Below are positions 1-11,552 of a DNA stretch of 64,000 bases, piece after piece. This DNA is from Cylindrodendrum hubeiense (taxonomy: Eukaryota; Ascomycota; Sordariomycetes; Hypocreales; Nectriaceae), in assembly GCA_014621425.1 (NCBI GenBank), contig JAANBB010000217.1, positions 1-64,000 on the forward strand, given 5' to 3'. A program made the translations under genes and the position numbers. The notes beneath the pieces are model-generated. The model saw nothing but the letters and a program-made list of their open reading frames with translations. It made no database searches and was not told the DNA's origin. Every line of letters begins with the position of its first letter. The stretch's first letter is position 1.

Positions 1-732
1 AGCAGAGGTGGACGGCGGTGGATGTAGAGGGGGCAAGAATCAAGGAAGCGTTCTCAGGGAGAGAGTGGCTTGAGAGGTGAGGATTGCTGGAGGGCTTGAG
101 GATGCAGAGTATCGCATCACCAAGTATACAATACCAAGTATACAACACCAAGTATACAATACACATCGAGGCCTGCGTGTCGGGACATGGACGATGCTCG
201 AGCAAAGACATCAACACACGCAAGGCAAAACAGAACAACTTTTCCGGTATGGGTTGAGAATGGATTTGCGCGCAACTATCGACACCTATCCCATTATTCA
301 CGACGCTCCATCACAATGCCCTCGCTCCGCATGTCAACAACGCTTATCCTTCCAGAGTACAAGCTCGCCCCTATCTCTTCGTCCCCAACACCTCCTGCCC
401 ATCGCTTCCTCTCCGAACCCTCCCCCATCTCTCATCGTCTCGCATGCTGAGACTGAAGCAAAAGAGCCAAACGTGTCACACCAAGTCACTCTCCAATTTC
501 CCAAGTGCGCGGGCCCGGGGCGGCCAAACCCTTTGTCTAACCTAACGTACCCCCAACGATGAGCACTAGGATGGACAAATAATGGCGCAAATAAACAAAT
601 ACTCGCTCGAGAATCCTCGCTCCCGATGATGATTCGCTGCCAGCGGCACTCAGGTGCCGCCAAGTGATACAAGAAGAAAGTGTTTCCTGGAAGAGGCTCT
701 GATCTATTATGGGCTCCCCATGCAGGCTAACG
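1..732. other. Left-edge non-coding stretch downstream of ROM2
   Basis: No coding region could be supported here. It lies 3' of the ROM2 stop codon and probably holds its 3' UTR. The only structure seen is a 14-bp direct repeat near position 119, listed separately. Open frames here are short and have no recognisable composition. Confidence 0.5.
119..160. repeat. 14-bp tandem repeat, 3 copies
   Basis: Three head-to-tail copies of a 14-bp unit (ACCAAGTATACAAT); the middle copy ends in C instead of T. It is non-coding and probably arose by slippage. Confidence 0.9.
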
Positions 733-3700
733 CTATCGTGGAGTTGGTTGGCCTGGCGTCGCGGCTGGTAGGCCAAGCATTTCCGACTTTCTGTTGGACT
801 TCCAAAAGTCGATGGCCTCGACCACGTCATCTCCCTTGTCATCCTCGTGCGCAAACAGAATCTGTTGTTGTCAGTATGGGTTGAAAGGAAACAGGGGGCT
901 GGAACATGTAAACTCACCTCGTGCGTACTACTGTGAAGCATCCGAATGTTCTTGCGAGGTACGATGTGGACTGCACCATTCTCCATGTTCCGCAACTCGA
1001 TAAAGTTGGGCTCAAACGCAAGAATCCAGGGGTAGCTGAGAGCAAAGCTCTGCGGCGTACCCTCCCAGTCGATCCGCCACTCTGGCCTAGCTCGCCAACC
1101 ATTGCGGTTAACAAAGAACGAAAACTCTGAGTAGTTGAGCAAGAACTCTCCGTTGAGGCGTTCGATGTGAATCGGGCGAACACCTTCCTTGCGGGCCACA
1201 AAGTCGAGTGACGTATCGGCCTGGTCGAGCAGTGACTGAGTCTCGAGCGTCTCGAGCGACACCACTTCGAATCCTCGAGCGCAGGCGACGCAGAGCTTCG
1301 ACTTGAGGAAGTGAACTGAAGATGATTCAGTGGGAATGTAGAATTCTTTAAATGGCTTGAGCTCGTCATGGCCGCTGGACATGAACTTTCCGAGACCCTT
1401 CTGCTTCTTCGCCTTAGTCATGGCGTCGTTAGGCTCGAACACCTTTATTGTCGTTGACAGAGCCGACGACTTGACGCAGCACACAAGGTGGCGGCCGAGG
1501 CAGATACCGGTCTTGAAGAAACTGCAGTGATTCTGGATCTTCTTTGGCCTCTTAGACAGAGCCGGCTCGTCGGGGTTGAGCGCCGAAACTGAGTAGGACT
1601 GGAGCGTCTTGTTCGACAGCACTAGCAGCAGCTGGTACTCCTCCAAGATATCGATCTGGGTGACCGAGGTAACTTCCAACACTCTTCTGGGCACTTGGTC
1701 TTTGTTCTTACGATCAGACAGGTACACGCCGTTGTCCGTACCATAGAGCAGCTTGCGACCACCATCTATCAAGAATCAGCACATATCCCAGGCGTCAGCA
1801 CATGAAATACTTACCAAACGGTGTCACACAGTTGACTTGGTTAGTGCCGGCGAAGAAGTTGCTCGAAATGACAGACGTGTTGAAGAAGTCTGCACGTGCT
1901 CGGAGGCGTTGCTGGGCATTGTCGATGAATTCGAGCCACTTCTTACGTGCGGCTTGGTTCGATGCAAAGAGCATCAACTCATAACCGGCCTTACCCAAAT
2001 GGCGGAATGTGATGGGCCACCCGTCGCCCTTCTTCGCGTCTCCTGCGTTGGCGCGAATCGATGGAATCAAACTCGATGACGCGCGCTTCACGGAACCAGA
2101 CTGAGGAATGACCTCTTCCATTTCTCGAATAGCAAGTAGTTCCAGAGGAATAGGCCGTCTGTACGCCTTGATTTCCTCGTTTTTGCCCGTTTGCTTGATG
2201 CGGACGAGAAGGACCGCGTGATCAAACAGGTACGCTGTGATTTCAGCTGGGTCCGTTGGTGACTTCTTGAACAGACTCTTGAAGACCAGTTCACGGCCTT
2301 CCTCTGTGAGCTTCAAATCGACTCTCTCGTTGGGTCTAAATCGGAGTTGCTCGTGGAGCCGCCTCAAGTTAAACCGATTCTCGGCCTTTCCGGACTCCGC
2401 GTTGACTTTGCCAAGGAGGGCACGAATCACGGTAAGAACCTTGGGAATATCCTCCTTGTCGGGATTTCCATCCTCCGTGTACTTCAAGACGTTGTCTAAC
2501 AGCAGGGGATATCGGGCGAGACGAGTCGTCGGCTTGGTGAGATAACCGTTGAGCTCCAGCTTTCTGGACTCCTTGCGTCGCTCAATCTCATCCACGAACT
2601 TGGAAAAGAATGGGTTGACGGATCTCTCGTTTTCGAACTCGAATTTTCCTTCCAATTGCTTGGAGCCGTACCAGATGAAAGGCTCAAACTGGGGAACAAA
2701 CTCGAGGAAGATGTCACCGACATTGTGAACAATAGGTTCCTTTTGCTGCCTAGTAGTCAAGCTCGCGGCAAAGCGTGAGCTGACAGTATGAATACTTGGG
2801 TGATCAATGATATTGCTGAAGATGCCCTTGACAACCTTGTCTCGGCGCTGTATCGGAATTGGCGAAGCCTTGGACCGCAGAGGCAAGATCCAGAAATCGC
2901 GGAGATATTCCAAATCCTTGACGAAATCACGTTCGGTGTAGAAGATCTCCGAGATGACCTCTTGTCTCTTCTTCTCCCGTTCGTCGACCTTATCGGCAAT
3001 CTCCTTGGGGACGGAGTTGATCCAAAGTTTCTGTTCGTCCGTCTGGTCGATCTCGTCGTCGTTGATATTTGCAGAGTCCTCCTTCCGCAAGCCTGGGTTA
3101 ATTTTCAGGTTCAGCCTAGAAACCTGCTCCAGTCGTCGAGGACAGGCAATGGAGTAACAGAGCTGATCCCGAGTGCAAGTTGGCGAGTAACACTCCGAGA
3201 GCAGTACAAAAACACCATTCACGGAGGGCTCCTGTTCCGGTTCATCCATCAGTGTCTCCTTAAACTGATACATTTCTGACTGCGAGTCTCGCAACCGGTG
3301 TTCGTACGTGACATCGTGAAAGTACTTTTGGGCATCCAAAGCTCGACCAAGAAGAAGAGCCAAGTTTCGATCTGTCGTCCGGATAATGTAGGAAAGGACA
3401 TCCACCGCCTCGGAACCACTGAAAGCATTCTTGTATGTCAGTTCGTTCTTAGTCCGATCACCAACAATGATCTTCCGGCGGAAACACTCTCCGACACGCG
3501 AGAGCAGCGCTGGGTACACCAGGGGCGGTCGAATCTTGGTTGCAGTTGGTGGACGGTCACTTTCAATCGACTTGCTTCTGGAAGGCCGGTGAACAAGAGT
3601 ACCTGCGTCAGAATCGGCGATGGTTGGCGCTATAGTAGAGGCCATCGACATCGTCCTGTTGTGGTCGCCGCCTCCATTCGAAGATGCCATACTAGGAGTT

Positions 3701-4632
3701 CGGGTCTGGGATCCCGGAACGTTGGGGATCCCTCCGATCGAGTTCGAGAAGCCGTTTGTGGCCGGCAGCTCTGTTGGCGCTCTTCGGTTGGGGATGACTC
3801 GCCCGCTCATAGTCTGGTGAGCATCTCGATCCTGAGGGGGGTACGACCCGGTCATGGACATGGCCCGATCCTCGTGACGTTCTGGAACCACTCTTCCCTG
3901 AGCCGTTGTCCTTGACGAATTCTGATGAGCATAAGGGGCTTGCCGGAACTGGCTTGCGGGAGCCTGCTGATAGTTGTTCGGAGGTTGCTGATACATCTGG
4001 GGTCGGGGGCCGGAGGCGAGAGACTGTGATCGATAGGGATCGTTATTCATCGCAGGCGCAGGGCCTGGCCCTCCTTGATAGAATCGCTGGGCCGGATTCC
4101 TCGCACCAGCTGCTTGCGATGGCGGGCCACGATGTTCCATTCGTGGAGGTGCCGGCCCTCCGGGGCCAGGATACGGACGCCTCTGCTGCTGCTGCTGTTG
4201 CTGCTGCTGGTGGTGGTGCGTCGGTGGCGGTCCCTGGTGCTGTTGCTGCATGTAATGAGGGGGCACTTGCTGGCCTCCGGATGCTGAGCGCGATTGGGGA
4301 TAGTAGCCGTTGCCCATGTTGGTGTTGGAATCGATCGTTCGAGTCCTCGTGGGATCGCCGCGGTCTGGATATTGGCCAGGAGGAGGGCGAGGTGGTGGCT
4401 GCCGTGGCATGCCGGATGATGTCGATGACATGGTCTGGGTTCGACCCTGGTCTCTCATGTTCGGTGGTACAGATGAGGATGTCATAGTTTGAGATCTGCC
4501 AGGAGGAGGAGCACCGAATATGTTGTTGAAGGCGGCATCTCGCGGTGGATAGTTGTTATTCTGGTCGCCGTTGTAGCCTCGAGGGGGTCCCCGTTGGGGA
4601 GCTCCGCGAGGGTCGTAGCCGTAGTCGGCCAT
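733..4632 (-). CDS. ROM2: Rho1 guanine nucleotide exchange factor (Rom1/Rom2 type)
   Basis: Activates the GTPase Rho1 in cell-wall integrity signalling at the plasma membrane (family knowledge). Three exons, 4632-1815, 1765-918 and 861-733, give 1264 residues. Introns 1814-1766 and 917-862 have GT-AG ends, and phases join correctly (F/DGGR at the first, THE/ILFAHED at the second). Domain order: disordered N-terminus with a His/Gln run near residues 137-150; DEP about 365-460; RhoGEF (DH) about 555-745, starting EVISEIFYTERDFV; PH about 775-905; CNH about 948 to the end, closing with DDVVEAIDFWK. This is the full Rom2 architecture at normal length. The ATG at 4632 opens the conserved MADYGY start. 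VMA11 lies divergently, 1.6 kb away. The paralogue name (ROM1 or ROM2) is by convention. Confidence 0.95.
4178..4228 (-). repeat. Coding CAG/CAC microsatellite (His/Gln run) in ROM2
   Basis: An almost pure CTG/TTG run on the + strand reads as a Gln tract preceded by His codons in ROM2. It lies in the disordered region before DEP, where its length can vary without touching the catalytic domains. Confidence 0.85.
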
Positions 4633-6257
4633 GATGACAGATGCTGTGCCTGTGCATTGGCAAGAGGTTAATTCCGAGACTGAAGCAGAGGCAGAGGCTG
4701 AGGCAGAGGGAGGCAGATAAGGAGGAGGGAAGGGGGACCAACGGGTTTGGGATCCTCAAGAGGACAAAATGGTCGACGGCCGGATCAACAGCCGACGTCG
4801 ACGGATGCGCCGCCGTCAGTCGACGTCAACACGGCCCCTTGGCTGAGATCTAGGCGACGGAGATGCGCGGGTTCCTGGTGCTTGCCGGTGTCACGAAGCC
4901 GTCACAGAGTAGGGCCCGTTGGGGGTTGAGGCGGTTCAGGGAGGCCGGAGTTTGGGCCTAAGCGGACGTCGGCTCGCAGGAATAAGGTGGATGGGGTCGA
5001 TGGTCGTCGAAGAAAGGCCAGCGGAAAAGGATCTGGCAAGCCTCGCAGGTCCGGCCGGGGCTCGTCGGGCAGGCCAGGACAGGGAAAGGGAGGCGATGGG
5101 CAATGGGCGGTCGCGGGCTCGGGGTTTGGTGGCCCTGTTGATGAGTCCGAGGGGGTTGCAGGTTCACGATCCACGTAGGAGTAGGACCAGCACACAGCAC
5201 AATGCACAGAGCACAGGTCCACCACGTCCGCCCACGTCCACACGTCGACGGGTACTAGAGTCGGTGCAGCGGTGCAGGCGCAGCGGTGCTTGCGGTCGGG
5301 TGTCAGTGTGGCAGTGGAGAGTGCCAGGTAGGTAGCCAGGTAGGTAGCCAGGCCTCACCAGTGCGAGACGGGGGGCCAACAGTGGGCAGGCCAGTGGACG
5401 AGCCAGTGCTAGGTCCACCAAATCCACCTGTGGGAGTGCGGCCCTTAGGGTGACTGGGTGACTGGCGGGCGGAGGTGGGTTTAGATACGGTACGTACGTA
5501 GACAAGTCGGGGGCGCGCGCGCCATGGGCCGTTTAGGGGATGGCCAGAGCTGGGGTAGCACCGAGCACGACTGGGCTGTCTCTCAGTGAGTGTCTTTGCC
5601 TCTACCTGAGGAGCCCCGGTAAACCCGCTGGATCCTTTGTCTGCTCGGGCGCTCGCTCTGACAACGGGAGGGAGCCTAGGTACCTGCGTCTTGTACCCCC
5701 GTACTGTGTCCCTCCCGGAGCAAAGAATGTGGCTAATAAGGGGGTGATACGCTAGCGGCCGTTGTTTCCAGAATATCACGTCGCTCTCGCCCTTTGGAAG
5801 GGCCGGGATTCCGTTGGTTCGGGAGGTTCCAGAAGTGACTCTGCAAGAGACCAAGCAAGCAAGCATTCAAGCAAGCAGGCAAACCACCTAAGAAGCTGCT
5901 GACTGCTTCTTCGGGTCCTTGCCCGCGCATTAAAGACGTCGGTGGCCGAGACCTTGACGCCAGGTACTGCATAACCCCGGTCCAAGCCCGTCCGAGCCAC
6001 ATCGTGACTTTTAGCCCGAGTCTTGGCGCCCACAAAAGGGAGCCAATCATCGCGAACGCTCGCGGGAGCAATCACGTGACTGCTCTACATCGTCCTGAGC
6101 TTCTGATTGGCCACCAGGTCTCCAGCTCAGCAGTGTCCAGCTCTCTCTTCCTGGAGTCTGTCCAGGGCTACATCATCATCCCCAAGCTTCCAACGCCAAA
6201 CACTGAGTCCACGCTGCCTCGTCCCTCCCACCTCTGTCCGGCGGTCACTCCTTCATC
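4633..6257. other. Divergent ROM2/VMA11 intergenic region
   Basis: About 1.6 kb between two divergent starts, presumably 5' UTRs and promoters. GC-rich, with a 12-bp direct repeat at 5324-5352 (unit CCAGGTAGGTAG, about 2.3 copies). Overlapping open frames on both strands are Pro/Arg/Gly-rich and resemble no family. Regulatory motifs near VMA11 are listed separately. Confidence 0.5.
6043..6110 (+). promoter_or_regulatory. CCAAT - CACGTG - CCAAT cluster upstream of VMA11
   Basis: CCAAT at 6043-6047, a palindromic TCACGTGA centred on 6073-6078, and inverted CCAAT (ATTGG) at 6106-6110, about 150-215 bp upstream of the VMA11 ATG. CCAAT is the HAP/CBC site; ATCACGTG fits the Cbf1-type bHLH consensus. 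Function is inferred from position only. Confidence 0.5.
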
Positions 6258-7032
6258 ATGGCCGACTCATCGGAGATTGCCCCCAAGTTTGCGCCCTTTA
6301 TCGGGATGGTAAGTGTGCTTTTGATGACGCGCCCAAGGGAGACGCGGAGTGCTGATACAATTGTTTCTAGGCTGGCATTGCAGCTGCCATGGTTTTCGGA
6401 TGTACGGCTCCCTTCCACGACGACGACTCGGGTCATCATAGATCGAATACTGAACAATTACAATAGGCATCGGTGCTGCGTACGGCACTGCCAAGTCCGG
6501 CATCGGCATCGCCGGTGTTGGTACCTTCCGACCCGACCTCATCATGAAGGTACCGCGTTTCCGAATCGATATTCCGCGAAGTGTAATTGTCTGACATCGA
6601 ACCTAGTGTCTGATTCCTGTCGTCATGTCGGGTATCATCGCCGTCTACTCGCTCGTCATTTCCGTCCTGATCGCCGAGGATCTGGCGCCCCCATCCCAGC
6701 AGAGCTACAGCCTGTTTCAGTATGTTTGGGAGACTGACATGGGCGGGTACAATACTAATTGATGGCAGGGCATTCTTGCATCTCGGATGTGGTATCGCTG
6801 TCGGCATGACCGGCCTTTCTGCCGGCTACTGCATCGGCATCGTGGGCGACAAAGGTGTCCGCGCCTACATGGAGCAGTCCAGGATCTTCGTTGGCATGGT
6901 CCTGATCCTCATTTTCGGCGAGGTCTTGGGTCTCTATGGGTACGTAAGCCAACCAACGATACATTTGATCGTAAACTGATATGTCGCAGCCTTATCGTCG
7001 CCCTTATCCTCAACACCAAGAGCAAGGGTTAA
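6258..7032 (+). CDS. VMA11: V-type H+-ATPase proteolipid subunit c'
   Basis: Membrane proton-binding subunit of the V0 ring that acidifies the vacuole. Six exons (6258-6308, 6371-6401, 6467-6549, 6607-6719, 6769-6939, 6990-7032) give 163 residues, the usual length. All junctions are GT-AG with matching phase. Four hydrophobic helices are seen. The proton-carrying glutamate is E144 in [12 protein letters not shown] of helix 4. It is assigned to c' rather than c (VMA3) or c'' (VMA16) because the start [17 protein letters not shown] and the end LILNTKSKG match fungal Vma11 as I remember it. Five introns in a 0.5-kb CDS is typical of this family in filamentous fungi. Transcribed divergently from ROM2. 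Confidence 0.95.
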
Positions 7033-7599
7033 GCCGGGGTCAGCAAGAGGTCGTCTACACTGCCCCTCTCAGGGCGTTCTTGACGTATACTCAGGATGAT
7101 CAAAGCCGCTCTCGGGCTGCAGAGACGTGTCTTAATAGCTGCATCGGGCATGGCGTTATGGAAACGTGTAATTTTAACGTGACAGGTAGAGAACAGAGGG
7201 AGAAATTGATGGCATATTGTTTCAGTGCAATTGTGCTTATATCACTTCATCACGCAGCATGTTTACATGACATGACTCTCGAAGAGGATGTTGAGATCTT
7301 TATTCGAGGGGAGAGCTGACTATTTCTGGCTTCCATCACCCATCACCCATAAACCCCCTAAACCCTAGTAAGTGAAACGAATGACGACGAAGAGAAGAGC
7401 TTGTGACGACCCCTTTGGCCGTTACCATGCAGATGAAAAAAGTCATGAGCAGAAAAAACATGAGGACATCATAAAAAGGCCCAAAACAGAAAACAAATCT
7501 AGAACACCAACGCCGAGAAAATGCGGCAATGTCGTTCAGATGCAACCATGAAATGCTCAACGCGACACCGCAGCAGCGTCCCAGCGCGGCAATACCGAC
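7033..7599. other. Convergent 3' region between VMA11 and the 235-residue gene
   Basis: About 570 bp between two convergent stop codons, presumably both 3' UTRs. No further gene is seen. It contains a short CCCTAAACCCTAG stretch near 7360, too short to be telomeric. Confidence 0.5.
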
Positions 7600-8468
7600 C
7601 TACATCATCAGGCGGCTTCCTCCAATACGGCGAAGGAGCTTCTTGCGAGAGCTGACCTGCGCATCGCGCCGGAATCGAGTCCAGCTTCGATCGCGCTCAT
7701 CCCAGTCCTTCATCTGTACTACGTGGTTGTCAGCACCCGCGCATTCGTTATCGATAGCGTCAGACTTACATAGCCACCAGTCCCACTGGCGGTCTTCGCG
7801 CACAAGAATATCCTCGCCCGACTCGCGAGCAATTCTTTCCTGGCGTGCTGTCGCAGCGGCGACCTCTCCTACCAGGTATGGGTCCTCGAGGGGACGAGTG
7901 GTCGGCTCGTTGCGCTCCTGCACCGGCGGCTCCTCGACTATGCGCTCTGTCATGACTCGTCGCAAGCTATCCACAGGGTCCCTCTGTGCGTTCATGCGGC
8001 GCTGTGCAACACGCTGGTACTGCCGAGCGTTCGGGCTGCTGTTCAGGTTGGACCATGTTGCAATACGGAAGTTGTTCAGATTCGGGACGCTTCGTAGGGG
8101 AGCGGAGGGAACCGGAGGCAGGCCGATGGTCTGCTGGCGGGATGTGGAAGTCCCGCTCCGGGCATGGAGAAGCATGGACGTCGATGCGGCGACATCAGAT
8201 CTGTTGCTGGGCGGCGAGTACGGTGGCACGGCCTCGGGATACGGAGCGACAGAGTGGTAGGAGGGCGCTTCCGACACTGAGAAACACGGGGTCAGTTATT
8301 GGGGTCTCGTGCTGGAAGGCGTCCACAGCTATTCCGTGACTGGTTGCAACTGATATCACATGCAGGAACATAATGTCAGAACTTACCATATGAAGGAGCC
8401 GTAGAACGGATCGAGGCGGTTTCGAAGTCCTCAGTGCTGTAACGCGGAGTAGCAAGAGCGCCGGTCAT
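7600..8468 (-). CDS. Conserved-looking fungal protein of unknown function (235 aa)
   Basis: Not recognised as a named family. Exons 8468-8387, 8276-7770 and 7718-7600 give 235 residues. The first intron (8386-8277) joins Y/V at phase 1. The second (7769-7719) is only 51 nt and ends at GTAG; with it spliced the protein reads WWLLQMKDWDERDRSW. That 51-nt intron is a multiple of three and contains no stop, so retention would insert 17 residues. No signal peptide or membrane helix. The N-terminus is Ser/Pro/Tyr-rich; the C-terminal third is highly charged with many Trp and Arg. The alternating charge looks like selected coding sequence, but no function can be given. Convergent with VMA11. Confidence 0.75.
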
Positions 8469-9799
8469 GATGGCGGTGGCCGAGGCAGAGAACACGGATG
8501 GGAACGAGGCAGAAGAGGGGCAGTGGAAACCAGCTCGAGCATCTGTCCGAGGATGACTATCAAGGGAGAGAGTTGTTAAGTACGAGGGAAAGACAGACGA
8601 GAGGTCACGCCGGGCAGTTAAGAGGTCAAGTGAACGTTTGCAAGACGATGTAGGACACACAGTGGAAGGGTGAGTGAGACGCGGAGTGGGAACGGTGACC
8701 TTTCTTGATCGGGCTGAAAGTAAGACAGGAGGGTCAGAATACGCAGCTGTTAATGCACAGCCGCGGATAAAGATGCATGCAGGGAGGTGGCGGGTGGGAA
8801 GTGCGAGGATGTGGTGGTGGGCGACCAGCATGTCCAGGATGTCTGGGGCGGGACACGGCACCATACTCCAGTACGAAGCGCTCTGGGCTCTTGGCTCTAC
8901 TGGGCTCTGGGGATAGGCCAACAGCATCCGGACAAGCTCCAGGACGAGTCCAGGCCGAGCCAGCCAGGTTGCGGGCCAGGGCTGGACATCCGCACATCAT
9001 GGCGTGGAACTGCAGTGGAGGTTGGGGAGGGGTTGCACTGGACTGGCTGGAGAGATGCGGGGACACGTGAGCGAGGACACGATGATGATACTGAGAGCAA
9101 GCTGCGCGACGGCACCATGACGCTCTGGCCGAGACATGGCATGGAACTCTTTGCGCCTGACCTGATAGTGCGGCACCATCTTCTCTGTCTATCAAGTTTG
9201 TTATCTTGAGCCTCTATCTCCCGATCGACCACGAGACCTCTTTCGCGCCTTTGCCTTGGCGTTCCTCAGGCTCGGGAAACAAGTGCGGCGGGACGGGATC
9301 GGGATGCCACAGCGCAGGACAATCATCCGCCAGCTGGAAGGCCTGAGCCTGGGCGTCCCCTGGCGGCACAGTCGGCCGTTTGCCTGAATGGGAATGACGA
9401 GCTTCCACGAATGCTTCCACACGGCGATAGCGGGGTATCACGGGCTGTATTCCGGGACAACAAACCTGGCGGGGGTCCAGTATCTTTGCCCGAGTAGCGG
9501 GGTCTGGGCGCTGTGGGCCACTGATCGGGCAGTGCGCGCAGGGGGGTTTTCCCTGGGCGCAGTGGGGACAGGCCTGTCGATAAGGCCTCAGAGCCTCTCA
9601 TGAGGGGGGGTCCCGCCTGGGGCTTTGGGGGCGGCCCTGTTCCACCACGACGGCTCTGCAAATCCGGTTCGTTGGTGACGGTGCCTTCCAGCGACGGACA
9701 GCTAGAAGTGTGGCAAGCCTGTGGCAGATGGGTGGACCTCGATGATGCTGTTGATGCCGAGTTTATTCCTCTTCCCTGCTTTGACATTGTGCGCCTATC

Positions 9800-9853
9800 A
9801 TACATACATACGCACATACATACATACATACATACTACGTACATACATACACG
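9800..9853. repeat. CATA tetranucleotide microsatellite
   Basis: Imperfect run of CATA/TACA units interrupted by CGCA and TACG. Non-coding. Confidence 0.9.
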
Positions 9854-11254
9854 GTCGTGCCTTGGTTGAGCCCCGCTGGACCGAGTTTCGCATTTTCTAT
9901 GACCATTACTGGTCGTCATGACCCGCGTCAAGGGCATCGGATTTTGGTGAGTATGATGCAAGACTCGACATCGTGTTGTAACAACACCAGGGCCGGCTGG
10001 TCCAGACCCGACTGGGCAGCCCCTCCCCCCACATGCCCAGACATGTCTGGATGGCGGCGCGAGGATGGTGTGGTTGTTGTGCTCCCAAGCAACCAGGGTG
10101 ACATCCCTCCGGTTCTCGAGCTACTGTAAGGTTCGACGCCAATTTGAGGGAGGTATGTATCTTGGCCAGCCCGGGTAGTGTTTACGGCTTGAAAGGGGTT
10201 GTAGAGATCAGCGCCTTCTGGGCCTCGATTTACGTCTCGTTGCATCATACGGGATGCAGGAACAGCCAACTCGGCAACTGTTGTACACTCGGTCCCATTT
10301 GAAAGACACGAACTAGACACGGCCACTCTTACTGCCCCCGATGTTTCTCTGTGCCCCTCCCGCACGAAGCGCTGCTTTGGGAGTCATCATCTCAGCGTCC
10401 GAGGGAATGGGCTCGGTCCGGATGACCCATTTTCCCAGTCCCTAGGGTCCATCTTGCGCGGAACTAACGATCCAGGGGGACGAACCACCACCCACCCAAC
10501 AGCCCAAGAGATGCAGCGACTTGGAGGTGGCCTCGACCTGCCAATCTGGGGCTCCTGACCAGGGCGCCGCATCCATATTGCGCTGCTGACGTGCGTTGGG
10601 TGTGCATGGCGGCACACCGACCAGACCTCTCGACTCAGGGCTTAATGGTGTTAATCCTCGGGAACCCTTGAGCCTCGCACGTCTCAACCCTTGTCACCGA
10701 CCAGTCAGTCTGCTTGTCTTAGAAGTGGCCGGATTCGCCCGCAACCGGCAGGACGGCCAAGGCTCTCGGGGTTTCCCTTTGCTTGATAAGGTTACGCGGC
10801 GACTGGAGAATGGGACTGATGCCCAGGAGGGCGGCCCGTTAAGCGACCGAACCGACGCTCAAGAATGGGGGAACTACTATGAGGGGTTGACTCCGCTCGC
10901 TAAGATGCGGAGGTGCTTTGGTTAGGCAAAGATGGATAAATATGTGATTCCGACAGTTTGGCGATTAGCTGATGGCTGAAGCCACAGACATGAACAGGAC
11001 CGTGGCTTTGGAATGTCTCACCAACTGATGGATGATAGAGGCATTCTTTCGAGAACCTTGGTTCTTGCGTGGGTCTGTTCTCAGAGCCTAGTTGAAGCGA
11101 CCAACCTACCTGAGGATTTATAGAAACCCCTCCATATGATTACACGGTTGAGCAACCAGCCAGCCAGGATCCCAAGGAGAAGTAAATTTCAACAAAAGGA
11201 GAGACCGCGCAGATCAGTGCATCAGCCCGCCTTTTTGAGTGCGAACATGCAGTA

Positions 11255-11374
11255 ACGCGTGATGTGATGGTGATCTGTGGGCTTGCAACTTGAACGCAGC
11301 TGGTGCTGGTGCTGCCCCGCAGTCGGCCTGCTGTTGGTTTAATGGAGGTACGTACCAGTCGCGTGAAGACGCGA
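11255..11374 (+). promoter_or_regulatory. MCB-like (ACGCGT/ACGCGA) cluster upstream of NSE4
   Basis: ACGCGT at 11255-11260, TCGCGT at 11359-11364 and ACGCGA at 11369-11374, 180-300 bp before the NSE4 ATG. ACGCGT is the MluI cell-cycle box bound by MBF at G1/S in yeasts. A role here is inferred. Confidence 0.4.
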
Positions 11375-11552
11375 CCTGGGCGCAGTTCACATTTCCTTGC
11401 GCAACCAACAGGCCGATAAGCTGCGAGCATTTCGACTGCAATTCGACGACAACCTCAAACGACGACACCGACAGCAAGATTCAAGCCAATCTCTCATCTT
11501 CAGCCCATGAACTCCCCAACCCGCGGGCTTCTGACAATCCGCGCCTGCTCCA

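Larger units (their letters stand above)
8469..11552. other. 3.1-kb divergent spacer between the 235-aa gene and NSE4
   Basis: No gene could be supported. Open frames on both strands overlap one another and have skewed Pro/Ser/Arg composition without domains. It contains a CATA microsatellite (9800-9853) and, near its right end, cell-cycle box-like motifs (separate entry). Both flanking genes read outward, so promoters and leaders lie here. Confidence 0.5.

Noticed and set aside
5303..6075. Overlapping open frames on the - strand upstream of VMA11
   Set aside because: Skewed composition, mutual overlap in several frames and no family signature; the region is a divergent promoter.
7355..7370. 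CCCTAAACCCTAG telomere-like stretch
   Set aside because: Only two degenerate units, between two ordinary genes.
9323..9961. 212-codon open frame on the - strand
   Set aside because: Runs through the CATA microsatellite (Tyr/Val/Cys/Met repeats) and has no domain; random opening.
10128..10146. GGTTCGACGCC resembling a tRNA B-box
   Set aside because: No A-box or acceptor stem at the required distance.
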